Shown: positions 7,917 to 17,600 of the stretch, in pieces
Layout of the letters: every line of letters starts with the position of its first letter
How positions within the stretch are numbered: the stretch's first letter is position 1
Assembly (NCBI GenBank): GCA_010672925.1
Contig: JAAHFP010000062.1
Location: 1 to 32,062 of the forward strand
Direction: 5' to 3'
DNA: 32,062 nucleotides
DNA from: Symploca sp. SIO1C2
Lineage (GTDB): Bacteria; Cyanobacteriota; Cyanobacteriia; Cyanobacteriales; Coleofasciculaceae
The notes under the pieces: generated by a model
Told to the model about the DNA's origin: nothing
The model's input: only the letters and a program-made list of their open reading frames with translations
Database searches by the model: none
Position numbers and translations under genes: made by a program

Positions 7917-8669
7917 CTAACAAGCTAACTCAAGTTCTTCTTGAAATAACCTCATTACTTGCTGCCAAGCATCAGTTGCTGCTTCCTCATTGTAGCTAGC
8001 TCGTTGGTCACAGAAAAATCCGTGCTCTGCTCCTTCGTAAACAAAGATACGGTGAAGAACTTGATGTCTTTCTAGGGCTGCTTTGATCTGATTGACATCT
8101 GTTTGTGGAATACTGGCATCTTTTTGACCAAAGAAGCAGTAGATCGTAGAACCCTTGATATCTTTGGTTCTAGCAATCGTTGGCTCATCGCCCCCTGGAG
8201 TCCAAGTAGCAATGCTAGCCCCATAGAAAGAAGCCGTAGCATAAATATCTGATAGGGTAGAAGCAAGATAAGCAACATGACCGCCAAAACAAAAGCCGAT
8301 ACAGCCAATGCCGTTGCTTTTTACCGGCGTTTGGCTGATCAAGTAATTGATCGCTGCCTGGATGTCACTTAGAAGTTCTTCTGCTTTCGTTTGTGCCTTA
8401 TATTGCTTGCCAATTTTAATATCCTCGGCGGTGTAACCTGTCTCAAAGCCAGGGGCTTGGCGTTGATAGAGAGCAGGAGCGATCGCAATATAGCCCTCTT
8501 GGGCAAACCGTCTTGTAAGATCACGAATATGGTCATTTACTCCAAAAATTTCTTGCAATACTACTATACCGGGGAAAGGCCCTTGACCCTCCGGTATTGC
8601 CAGGTAAGCATCAATTCCGAGAGTACCATTCTTAATTTTGATTGATTTGGTTTTAATTTCTTGTGTCAC
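7917..8669 (-). CDS. Dienelactone hydrolase family protein (250 aa)
   Basis: An alpha/beta hydrolase of the dienelactone hydrolase family. The nucleophile elbow GFCFGG places Cys127; Asp184 (GQKDASIP) and His216 (AEHGFFCD) complete the triad; Glu40 in LQEIFGV is the family glutamate that interacts with the nucleophile. Length is typical and there is no signal peptide, so it is cytoplasmic. The cysteine nucleophile fits true DLH enzymes more than serine esterases. Physiological substrate unknown; in cyanobacteria these are usually annotated as carboxymethylenebutenolidase-like without pathway context. No neighbouring ring-cleavage genes are seen here. The gene sits upstream of the S1 gene on the same strand with a 100-bp gap. 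Confidence 0.9.
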   Translation of the reverse strand: MTQEIKTKSIKIKNGTLGIDAYLAIPEGQGPFPGIVVLQEIFGVNDHIRDLTRRFAQEGYIAIAPALYQRQAPGFETGYTAEDIKIGKQYKAQTKAEELLSDIQAAINYLISQTPVKSNGIGCIGFCFGGHVAYLASTLSDIYATASFYGASIATWTPGGDEPTIARTKDIKGSTIYCFFGQKDASIPQTDVNQIKAALERHQVLHRIFVYEGAEHGFFCDQRASYNEEAATDAWQQVMRLFQEELELAC

Positions 8670-9131
8670 AATTATCTACTTACTAAAATTTGGTTTGAGA
8701 TTATTGTAGTACCTGACTGAGGTCACTGCCACTAGTTCAAAAATGGGTAATGAAAAGCGGAAGTCATGGGTGATTTTATTTGATAATTACAAAAATTATG
8801 AATATTGTTATTTATTATAACCTGCCAATCAAATCCTTCTGATTTCCTGTAAAATGAGTGAATTTACTAACCCTTAGTAGAAAGTAGTAGAGCGAAATAA
8901 CTGTCTAGAGCTAGTGAATACTCAATTAATCTTAATAAGTTTATTGTTCACATACACCGTCCTTGTTCTTAACTTCAGTTATGATACTTGGTCAGGATGT
9001 CACTGTCTCAGATTTAGTGATTTCTACAGAAAGCTAGGAGGGAGTAACCAAAAACCCAATACCAAGAAAAAATACTTATTTTTAACAGCTTCTATAACAC
9101 AAATCCTGACTTTTAACTTGGAGATTTTGTC
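8670..9131. other. Divergent intergenic region between hydrolase and GntR gene
   Basis: About 460 bp between divergent genes. It is AT-rich, with a small inverted repeat ATAATT/AATTAT near 8782-8798 and a near-palindrome GTTATTTATTATAAC at about 8806-8820. Either could be an operator for the GntR-type regulator, but there is no direct support. A weak small reading frame is listed separately. Confidence 0.35.
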
Positions 9132-9135
9132 ATGA
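8914..9135 (+). CDS. Possible small membrane peptide overlapping the GntR start (73 aa)
   Basis: A GTG-initiated frame encodes a hydrophobic N-terminus (LILISLLFTYTVLVLNF) and ends in TGA at 9133-9135. It overlaps the ATG of the regulator gene by four bases (ATGA), an arrangement typical of translational coupling. No good Shine-Dalgarno precedes GTG, the C-terminus is not recognisable, and the region is AT-rich. Chance occurrence is at least as likely as a real gene. Confidence 0.2.
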   Translation: MNTQLILISLLFTYTVLVLNFSYDTWSGCHCLRFSDFYRKLGGSNQKPNTKKKYLFLTASITQILTFNLEILS

Positions 9136-10118
9136 TTCAGTACCATATTCAGCCAGATAGCGAAATTCCGGCATCAAAGCAACTGTTCGACCAAATTCAG
9201 TTCGCGATCGCTTCCCGACAATATCCCCCAGGACATAAACTACCGAGTACCCGGCAGTTAGCTCTGATTACGGGTTTGCATCGCAATACCATCAGTAAGG
9301 TTTACCGACAGTTAGAAGAAACCGGATTGGTGGAATCCCAAGCAGGCTCAGGAATTTATGTCAAAGCTCAAGGTCATGAAGGGGGAACCCAACGTCAGTC
9401 ACCGATCCTGGATCAGTACCCCGATGCCTACGGTGTCGTACAACAAAGCCTTGATGAGTTGTTAGCACAAGGTTGCTCCCTCAGTCAGGCTAGAGAAATT
9501 TTTCTGGCGGAAATTGACTGGCGATTGCGCTGTAGTGCACGAGTTTTGGTTACCGTTGAGCTTAGGGATTTGGGGGCTGGGGAGTTAATGGTACAGGAAC
9601 TAGAAGCCGCTTTGCAAATTCCGGTGCAGTTAGTACCACTAGAGGAGCTAGAAGCCGCTCTCAATCTAACCCATAATGCGACAGTAGTGACCAATCGTTA
9701 TTTTATTGGCAAAGCCGAAGCGATCGCAGCACCGAAATCTGTCCGTGTTATCCCTGTTGATATCCATGACTATGCTAAGGAAATTGAGTTGGTTAAAAGT
9801 CTTCCTAAAGATAGTTGTTTAGGCATAGTAAGTATTAGCTCTGGCATCCTACAGGTAGTAGGAATTTTGACTTACAGTTTGCGGGGAGATGATTTGCTCG
9901 TGATGACAGCCCAGGCTAAGGATAAGTATAAGCTTAATGCTTTGGTACGCAGTGCTCAGACCATTGGTGCTCTAGATCAAACAAGTTATCAAGCAGCCCA
10001 AGAAGCTATCTCCGCTGCTAGAGATGAGATTATCCGTCCTCCAAAGCTGGTTCGTTGTGGGAATTATATTGGTACTAAGTCGATTAACTTACTCAAGCGG
10101 GAGTTGGGTTTAGGTTAG
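9132..10118 (+). CDS. GntR-family transcriptional regulator (328 aa)
   Basis: The N-terminal winged helix (residues 9-77) shows the family pattern: SKQLFDQIQFAIASRQYPPG, then KLPSTRQLALITGLHRNTIS and a wing at GLVESQAGSGIYVKAQ. The remaining 250 residues have a Rossmann-like alternation (VLVTVEL, VQLVPLEEL, ATVVTNRYF, VRVIPVDIHDY, CLGIVSISSG), which suggests an effector-binding domain of a type seen in cyanobacterial GntR proteins. It is not the UTRA, FadR or aminotransferase type. GGAG lies about nine bases before ATG. Target and ligand are unknown. It is flanked downstream by the short copy of a dispersed repeat. Confidence 0.88.
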   Translation: MIQYHIQPDSEIPASKQLFDQIQFAIASRQYPPGHKLPSTRQLALITGLHRNTISKVYRQLEETGLVESQAGSGIYVKAQGHEGGTQRQSPILDQYPDAYGVVQQSLDELLAQGCSLSQAREIFLAEIDWRLRCSARVLVTVELRDLGAGELMVQELEAALQIPVQLVPLEELEAALNLTHNATVVTNRYFIGKAEAIAAPKSVRVIPVDIHDYAKEIELVKSLPKDSCLGIVSISSGILQVVGILTYSLRGDDLLVMTAQAKDKYKLNALVRSAQTIGALDQTSYQAAQEAISAARDEIIRPPKLVRCGNYIGTKSINLLKRELGLG

Positions 10119-10129
10119 TTCCAAGTTAG

Positions 10130-10220
10130 ACTGAGATCTTGCACGCCTGTCGAAAACTGACTTGTGAAATGCTGCATTTGTTCTTATCTTATTACTTGTT
10201 ACTTATTCAGCAAACCCTAA
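10130..10220 (-). repeat. Short copy of the dispersed repeat family, overlapping the stop of TIR-WD40 gene A
   Basis: ACTGAGATCTTGCAC (10130-10144), GAAAACTGACTTGTGAA (10152-10168) and ACTTATTCAGCAAACCCTAA (10201-10220) are the inverse complement of the blocks at 5612-5631 and 5938-5975. The CTA at 10217-10219, read on the minus strand as TAG, is the stop codon of the upstream-lying TIR-WD40 gene. A third partial end, GACTGAGATATTGCACC, is at 20780-20796. Confidence 0.6.
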
Positions 10221-13200
10221 TTCGGATCATACTTTTGACAGATTTTATTAGCATCTTTGGCTGCATCAGTTTGAGGTTTGCTCAAGACGGAATGTCCTTG
10301 CAATCTGTTGCATCCTATCTCAAGCAAATCTTTCCAGGATCCACTGCCTGGCCACAACCGCATCGTATAATCCCAACTACCACTAACAAGAGATTGTCCA
10401 TCGGGACTAAAGGCAACTGACCAAACACCTCCCTTATGCCCTGTGATTGGTTCACCGATGGGGTTACCTTTTACATCCCAAAACCGCAGTGTATTGTCTT
10501 CAGAACTACTAACGATAGTCTGTCCATCTGGACTAAAAGCCACCGAGAAAACAATCCCTTTGTGTCCTTTGAAGGGTTTACCAATGGGTTTACCCTTGAG
10601 ATCCCATAACTGGACTGTACCATCATTGCCACTAACGATATATTTTCCATCTGGACTAAAAGCAACAGAATGGACAACGCCCAAATTGTCTTTCTCGAAA
10701 GGCTTACCAAGAGGATTGCCCCTTAAATCCCACAACCTTATTGTCTCGTCATTGCTACCACTAGCAATAGTTTTACCATCTGGACTGAAGACAACAGCAT
10801 TAACCTGAGCTTGATGCTCTTGCAAGGGTTTACCAATCGGGTTACCATTTAAGTCCCACAACCTTATTGTCTGGTCATAAGCACTACTAGCAATAGTCTT
10901 ACCATCTGGACTGAAGACAACAGCATTAACCTCCTTTTGATGCCCTCGAAAGGGTTTACCAATAGGATTACCATTTAAGTCCCACAACCTTATTGTCCGG
11001 TCATTACTAGCACTAGCAATAGTCTTACTATCCGGACTAAAGGCAACTGACCAAATACCCAGACTGTGTCCTGAGAAAGGACGACCGATGAGATTGCCCT
11101 TGCGGTCCCACAATCTCAATTTTCCATCATAACAGCCACTGAGGATGTGTCTTCCATCTGGACTAAAGGCAACTGAAGTGACTGAGTGCTCATGTTTGCG
11201 GATGGGCTGATTAGTCAAGTAACTTTGGAAATCCCACAACCGCACTGTACTATCTTCACTACCGCTGACAATCATTCCTCCATCTGAGCTAATGGCGACG
11301 GAAGTCACAAAACGCTCATGTCCTTTGAAGGGTTGAGCAATGGGGTTACCTTTGAGATCCCATGACCGCACCGTGTTATCGTTACTGCCACTGACGATAA
11401 TCTGGCCATCTGGACTAATGGCGATTGAAGTGACGTAGCCTCCATGTCCTCGAAAAGTTTGACTAATGGAGTTGCTCTCCTTGTCCCACAACCGCAGTGT
11501 TTTGTCCCAACTACCACTAACAATCGTCTGGCCATCGGGACTAAAGGCAACTGAACTGATCCTCTCATCATGTCCAGTAAAGGGTTTACCAATGGTGTTG
11601 CCTTCTATATCCCACAACCGCAGTGTTTTATCCGCACTACCACTAACAATCGTCTGGCCATCGGGACTGAAGGCAACTGAAGTGACGTAATCCTTATGTC
11701 CAGTGAAGGGTTCACCAATGGGATTGCCCTCTGTATCCCATAACCGCAGTGTTTTATCCGTACTACCACTAATGATGGTTTTTCCATCTGGACTAAAGGC
11801 AACTGAGAGGAGCCTATACTCATGCCCCTCAAAAGGTTTACCAATCAGGTTACCCTTTAAATCCCATAACCGTAATGTTGTATCTTCACTACCACTAACG
11901 ATAGTCTGGCCATCGGGACTGAAGGCAACGGAAAAGACACCCTTCTTATGCCCCTCAAAGGGTTTACCAATGGGATTGCCCTCTAGATCCCACAACTGCA
12001 CTTTTCCATCTGCACTCCCACTAGCGATCATTTGTCCATTGGGGCTAATCGCGACTGAGAGAACATAACCTCCTTGAGCTACTCTGAAAATATCCTGCTC
12101 GATAACCCCTGTGCGGGCTAATTGTACCGCCTCAAATAAGCTAGACTGAACTTCTGTAGGAACCCAAGACAATGAAGATTTGCTTGAGCCGGTGGCTTCA
12201 ATGGCAAGTACTAATGCTTGGAGAGGGTTAGTTTCTACCAAGTTTGTGACTAACATTGCTTTGGTAAGGCTTGACTGGTATCTTGCTTCACGGTACCCAA
12301 GGTAAGACCCTAGTAATCCCACAATCGCTAAAATCAGGAGTAACTTTAAAGTATGTGTTCGACGCTTTTCCCGTTTTTTCTCTGCTAAGATCGCATCGTT
12401 GCTTTTGGTAAGATATTCTTGATGTAAAAAAGTTGCAGCAGGTTGCTTTTTTTGGTGCTCAGCTTCTTGTAACCAGTTGTGAGCGATCGCAAATGTACTG
12501 CCTCGCAACAGCAAGTCACTATTTTTACCTTTCTGCTCCCATTCGATTGCTCTTTGCAACCATTTAGTATGACTACGAATATGCTCCCTATCTATATCCA
12601 GAGTTCTCAGCAATTCCTTAAAATTGGCATTAAAATCTTGCTGATTAAAATTAATCCACTGTACTTTGGCTAACTCCGGATGCAAGTCTGCCGTATTTAT
12701 CTCCCGATGCAGCACTGTCACAAAACGCTTATTCAACGAACCGGCGTATTCCACTTCATCTTTACAATAAGGGGAATTCACTGAACGGGGGGAGAGAATA
12801 AACAGAAAATTGTCACAGGCTTTAATGCCTCGATTGATTTCTTGCTGGAAATCTGTCCCTGAAGCAATACTTTCTTGGTCAAACCAAGTAGTTTTCCCCT
12901 GCATCTGTAGGTTATCATTGAGCTTTCTGGCTAAATCCGAATCGGCACGGGAGTAGGAAATAAACACATCCAGGGATTCTAAGGGGGGTTGCCGCAGACT
13001 TGCGGTAATAAATTCTTCTTGTAGGGATATGGGGGGATGGTGTTTCCTTTGCCGCGCTACCTTCAACCAAGTCTCGGCACTCCTGAGGTTATACCCTCGC
13101 AATAAAACACTGGGATTATCGTTTTGCCGATCCCACTTGAGTGCCCTTGTCAACAGCATCTTATGCTCGTTGTAATATGCCTCATCTTGGTGCAAAATCC

Positions 13201-14281
13201 TCAACAGTTGACTTTCATCAAGCAGGTAATCGTTTTCTTTGATATTGTCCGTAATGTCAATATATTGCAATTCCCGCAGCGCCTTCGGTATCAGATTGGG
13301 CTTAGTCTCCCGCACTAATACAGGAATAATCCGCTTGTTGAGGGATAGGGCTAAATCTAATTCCTGCTGACAGTAAGTTGAGTTAATTGATTCAAGGGAT
13401 AGCAAATAAACAACATTATCTGCTTGTTCAATTCCTCGGTTAATCGCTTCCCCAAAGGCTTCCCCAGTTTGAATATCGGTGAGATTTGTCCACACCGTAA
13501 TACTTTCTCGTCTCAGGCTGTTGCCAATCTTCTCCATTATCTCCCTATCTTGAGCAGCATAGGAGAGGAATACCTGAGTCATCAAGTTATTGCCATTCTT
13601 GATACTCTCAGTGATGTATTCACAGTGCAAATCACTAGGAGTGCAAGGGGGTTGCTGGTTTTTGAAGTGTATTTTAAGCCAGGATTGAGCTTGCTGTCTT
13701 TCTTCCCCAGTTAATAAGTATCTCGTTTGTTTTTGATTACGCTCCCACTCCAGAGCTTGGACTAATAATTCGGTATGTTGCTCCACATAATCAGTATGGG
13801 AGTTGAGTAACTTAATTAAATCCCCTAAGGATTTGTCAAAATCGTCAATACCTTCTCGAAAATATACCCAGTTAATCTTGCCAATGGTGGGGTGCATGTT
13901 GGGAAAACTCGAATGCAATCCTTTGGCTTGGTAGGCTTCCCAATCCTCTATTGTCCCATGAGGGTTTCTCTGTTGCCAGGTTTCCTGACTAATTTGCTCA
14001 ACATGCAGTAAGGGAATAATCCGTTTATGACATTTAATCGCGAGCTCAATTTCTTTGAGGCAGTAGGGAGAATTGATTGAATGGGGGGCAATAATAAACA
14101 GGAAGTGATGGGCTTTCTCAATACCATCATCGATTTGATTTTGGAAATCTACTCCCAAAGGAATGTCATTGAAGTCGAACCAGGCGTTGAATCCTTGTTC
14201 CGCCAAGCAAGCTTGTAGTTTGGTAGCAAAAGCTTTACTATCAGCTCGCCCGTAAGAAATGAAAGCGTCGAAAAGTTGCAT
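10217..14281 (-). CDS. Three-TIR, transmembrane, 14-WD40 protein, paralogue A (1354 aa)
   Basis: Domain order: TIR1 (about 4-135), TIR2 (235-345) and TIR3 (437-550), each followed by a similar ~70-residue helical linker. A transmembrane helix follows at about 643-663 (LKLLLILAIVGLLGSYLGY), then 14 WD40 repeats from about 735 to 1310. TIR domains of bacteria are often NAD+ hydrolases. The glutamate equivalent to the NADase residue is present in all three (Glu77 in SPYCLKE, Glu307 in STYCQQE, Glu509 in SPYCKDE). The WD repeats are 42 residues with a recurring GNPIGKPFxGH junction and are very alike, as if recently amplified; 14 blades fit two seven-bladed propellers. No STAND/NACHT NTPase lies between effector and sensor. 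The tail ends in ...AKDANKICQKYDPN, typical of cyanobacterial WD40 proteins. An immune or cell-death receptor role is inference. Confidence 0.85.
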   Translation of the reverse strand: MQLFDAFISYGRADSKAFATKLQACLAEQGFNAWFDFNDIPLGVDFQNQIDDGIEKAHHFLFIIAPHSINSPYCLKEIELAIKCHKRIIPLLHVEQISQETWQQRNPHGTIEDWEAYQAKGLHSSFPNMHPTIGKINWVYFREGIDDFDKSLGDLIKLLNSHTDYVEQHTELLVQALEWERNQKQTRYLLTGEERQQAQSWLKIHFKNQQPPCTPSDLHCEYITESIKNGNNLMTQVFLSYAAQDREIMEKIGNSLRRESITVWTNLTDIQTGEAFGEAINRGIEQADNVVYLLSLESINSTYCQQELDLALSLNKRIIPVLVRETKPNLIPKALRELQYIDITDNIKENDYLLDESQLLRILHQDEAYYNEHKMLLTRALKWDRQNDNPSVLLRGYNLRSAETWLKVARQRKHHPPISLQEEFITASLRQPPLESLDVFISYSRADSDLARKLNDNLQMQGKTTWFDQESIASGTDFQQEINRGIKACDNFLFILSPRSVNSPYCKDEVEYAGSLNKRFVTVLHREINTADLHPELAKVQWINFNQQDFNANFKELLRTLDIDREHIRSHTKWLQRAIEWEQKGKNSDLLLRGSTFAIAHNWLQEAEHQKKQPAATFLHQEYLTKSNDAILAEKKREKRRTHTLKLLLILAIVGLLGSYLGYREARYQSSLTKAMLVTNLVETNPLQALVLAIEATGSSKSSLSWVPTEVQSSLFEAVQLARTGVIEQDIFRVAQGGYVLSVAISPNGQMIASGSADGKVQLWDLEGNPIGKPFEGHKKGVFSVAFSPDGQTIVSGSEDTTLRLWDLKGNLIGKPFEGHEYRLLSVAFSPDGKTIISGSTDKTLRLWDTEGNPIGEPFTGHKDYVTSVAFSPDGQTIVSGSADKTLRLWDIEGNTIGKPFTGHDERISSVAFSPDGQTIVSGSWDKTLRLWDKESNSISQTFRGHGGYVTSIAISPDGQIIVSGSNDNTVRSWDLKGNPIAQPFKGHERFVTSVAISSDGGMIVSGSEDSTVRLWDFQSYLTNQPIRKHEHSVTSVAFSPDGRHILSGCYDGKLRLWDRKGNLIGRPFSGHSLGIWSVAFSPDSKTIASASNDRTIRLWDLNGNPIGKPFRGHQKEVNAVVFSPDGKTIASSAYDQTIRLWDLNGNPIGKPLQEHQAQVNAVVFSPDGKTIASGSNDETIRLWDLRGNPLGKPFEKDNLGVVHSVAFSPDGKYIVSGNDGTVQLWDLKGKPIGKPFKGHKGIVFSVAFSPDGQTIVSSSEDNTLRFWDVKGNPIGEPITGHKGGVWSVAFSPDGQSLVSGSWDYTMRLWPGSGSWKDLLEIGCNRLQGHSVLSKPQTDAAKDANKICQKYDPN

Positions 14282-14383
14282 CGTTTTTGAAGTATTTGCA
14301 CCGAGCTAAGAGTTACGCAGGGAGATTGAGAAAAATTCCCCTAATGAAAGTAGATGTTTAATATACATATTGTCTTATTTTGC

Positions 14384-14389
14384 ACTATA
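14384..14389 (-). promoter_or_regulatory. Candidate -10 element of TIR-WD40 gene A
   Basis: TATAGT on the minus strand, 103 bp before the ATG. It lies in a block (GCTATAGTGCAA) also conserved upstream of paralogue B at almost the same distance (102 bp). The conservation between diverged duplicates is the main support. A matching -35 is not convincing. Confidence 0.4.
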
Positions 14390-14567
14390 GCAACACTGCT
14401 CTTCAACCCACATTCCGCACCCCCTATTGTCACAATTGTTTTTTTCGTAATTTGTGGCTTTTTTTTGTAACTTTTTATACAAAAATCACCACAATTGGTT
14501 TTGTGATCGCTTTCCAAACTGGCTAACTTATTTTCCCCCTTTTTTTGCTTTACTGTCAGTCTATGCA

Positions 14568-14600
14568 AGAAGCCCGACTTCTTTAATAAGTCGGGCTTCT
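14568..14600 (-). terminator. Strong hairpin downstream of TIR-WD40 gene B
   Basis: A perfect 13-bp stem (AGAAGCCCGACTT / AAGTCGGGCTTCT, loop 14581-14587) begins 55 bp after the stop of gene B. On the minus strand only a weak T-run follows; on the plus strand GTTTTT appears about 20 bp later. It is likely a terminator or RNA-stabilising hairpin for gene B. A repeat element is the alternative. Confidence 0.55.
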
Positions 14601-14655
14601 GAACCCCTATCTGTTTTTATAGAAATACAAATAACCAATAACAAACAACAAAAAA

Positions 14656-17600
14656 CTATTTACAGGTATTGCGATCGCGCTCCTTCAAAGAAACATTGGT
14701 TTCCAGATAATTCTCCAACCAATTACAGGCTTCTTGTTGGAGATTTCCTGTCTCTTTAACTTCATTAACATTCCACATAATTACTGTTTGATCGCTACCG
14801 GCAGAAGCAACTACTTGACTGTTATCTGGGTCAAAAGCGACACCATTAACTGCACCGGTATGGAGGTAAAAAGTACCGAGTAGTTTACCTTTTAGATCCC
14901 AGAGCTTAACGGTGTGATCCGCACTAGCTGAGGCTATCATTGTACTATCTCGACTAAAGACAACTTGATGTACTGATTCATTGTGCTGTTGATTCTCTGC
15001 TTCGCCAAGAGTATACTCAGGAGTTAGTAGTACACCATCCCGCTTCCAAAGTTTAACCGTCTTGTCTACACTAGCGGAAGCAATCATTGTACCATCAGGA
15101 CTAAAAGATACATCGTTAACTGTTCCTTTATGCTCTGTCAGTGTTGAAAGCAACTTACCTGTATGGCTCCAAAGTTTAATACTATTGTCTGAACTTCCTG
15201 AAACAATTAGCTTGCCATCAGGACTAAAGGCAACGCTTTTGACTTTATCTTGATGACCCCTGAGTACTTTTCCTTCGCCACCATCAAGAGGCCAAAGTTT
15301 CACTGTGTAGTCGTCACTAGCAGAAGCAACCAGTTTTCCATCTGGGCTAAATGCTACCTGATTGACTTTATCCTTTTCGGGAATAGTCTTTAGTGGAGTA
15401 CCATCTCGCTGCCAAACCTTAATAGTTTTGTTCCTAACTGCCGCAGCAATCAACTCATTATTAGGACTAAATACTATACCTCTAACCTCGCCATCTACAG
15501 TCAAGGTTTCTTGCGACAATTTTTCTTTGTCCCACAGTTTTACAGTCTTATCGTAACCAGCAGAAGCAATCAACTTACCATCCGGGCTAAAAGTGACAGC
15601 TTTGACTACATTTTGATGCCCATAGAGGATTTGAGGATTATTAGCATTTTGGTCAAGTTTCCAGAGTCTAACGGTATTGTCTGCACTGGCGGAGGCGATA
15701 TTATAACTATTGGGTTCAAAGGTTACATCCATGACAAGATTACTATGCCCAGTCAAATTTGCTAGCAAAGTACCATCGGACTTCCATACTTTAAGGGTTT
15801 TATCGTAACTAGCAGAGGCAATTCTCTCACCATCGTCACTAAAAGCCACTCCTAAAACCATATCTTTGTGCCCTTTAAGAGTATTGATGAGAGTGCCGTT
15901 GTCTGGCTTCCACAGTTTGACAGTTTTGTCATCACTTGCTGAAGCTATCAGTTTTCCATCCGGACTGAAAGCAACAGATTCTATATTATCTGTATGCCCT
16001 TCAAGAGTTTTGATGAGAGTGCCATCTGGCTTCCACAGTTTGATGGTTGTGTCATCACTAGCCGAAGCCATCAGTTTTCCATCTGGACTGAAGGCAACGG
16101 ATGTTACCTGATCACTATGCCCTTCAAGAGTGTTGATGAGAGTGCCGTCTAAATTCCATATTTTGATAGTTTGGTCATCACTAGCTGAAGCAATTAGTTT
16201 TCCATCTGGACTGAAGGTAACGTCTCTAACTGCATCGGTATGACCTTCGAGAGTTTGGATTAAAGTGCCGTCCAAATTCCATATTTTGACAGTTTTGTCA
16301 ATACTTGCTGAGGCAATTAGTTTTCCATCAGGACTAAAGGTAACAGCGTCGATTGACTGCTGATGTCCCTCCAAAGTTTTCTCTAGTTTGCCTTCCCGAT
16401 TCCAAAGTTTGACAGTATTATCTTCACTACCGGAGGCAATCCATTGACCATCGGGACTCATGGCAACACAAAATACCGTTGCCTTATGCCCTGAGAGGCG
16501 ATTGTGCTCTCTCACTCCAAAGACAGCTTGTTGAAGTGCAGCTTCCACAGCTTGTTTGTTATTATTGCTTGCCCCGTTGTTAACCCTTTGCAATGTTTGC
16601 TTTGCTTGGAGTGCTTTGAGTAGGGCTTCTAATTTCTTATGGGAAACATAGAGTGCTTCGGAGGATCTAGCCTGGGCTTCAGAGGATTTAGTCTGTGCAA
16701 ACTTCCTACTGTTATCAGCTATCCGTGCCGATACCAGAGAAGCTAAAAACGCCACAGTTGCTACAGTCGCCAGTACTTGTAAATTACGTTTTTGACGCTT
16801 TTCCCGTTTGATTCCCGCCAAAATTGCATCGTTGCTGGTGGCAATATATTCTTGATGTAAGGAAGTTACCGCAGGTTGTTTGTTTTGTTCCTCAGCTTCT
16901 TGTAACCAGTTTTGAGCGATTGCAAACTCACTTCCCCACAACAGTAAGTCATTATTTTTACCCTTTTCCTGCCACTCCAAAGCCCGTTGCAACCATTTAG
17001 TATGACTACGGACATGCTCCCTATCTATATCTAGGGTTCTTACCAATTCATTAAAATTAGCATTAAAATCTTTTTGGTTAAAATCAATCTGCTGCACCTG
17101 ATCTAACTCCGGAGGCACATCAGTAGGATTTCCCAGGCGATACAGCACCGCCACCAAGCGCTTATTCAACGAAGCAGCATACTCGACTTGCTCCTGACAA
17201 TCAGGGGAATTTACCGAATGGGGAGAGAGAATAAATATAAAATTGTTACAGGCTTTAATCCCCTGATTAATCTCCTGCTGGAAATCGGTATCTGAGGCAA
17301 TAGTTTCTTGGTCAAACCAGGTAGTTTTGCCCTGCATCTGTAAGCTATCATTAAGCTTTCTCGCTAAATCTGAGTCCGCACGGGAGTAGGAAATAAACAC
17401 ATCCAGGGATTCTAAAGGCGGTTGCCGTAAGCTTTCGGCAATAAATTCTTCTTGTAACTGTGTCGGGGGATGCTGTTTCCTTTTTTGGGCTAGCTTCAAC
17501 CAACTTTCCGCACTTTGCCGGTTATACCCCCGCAACAGAAGACTGGGATTATTGTACTGCTCCCACTTGAGGGCTTTAGTCAACAGCATTTTATGCTCAT

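Noticed and set aside
10443-12068. Several plus-strand frames antisense to the WD40 repeats (repeating GLPMGLPxxSHNRSV units)
   Set aside because: They mirror the 126-bp WD40 period on the opposite strand; the minus-strand frame is the real gene.
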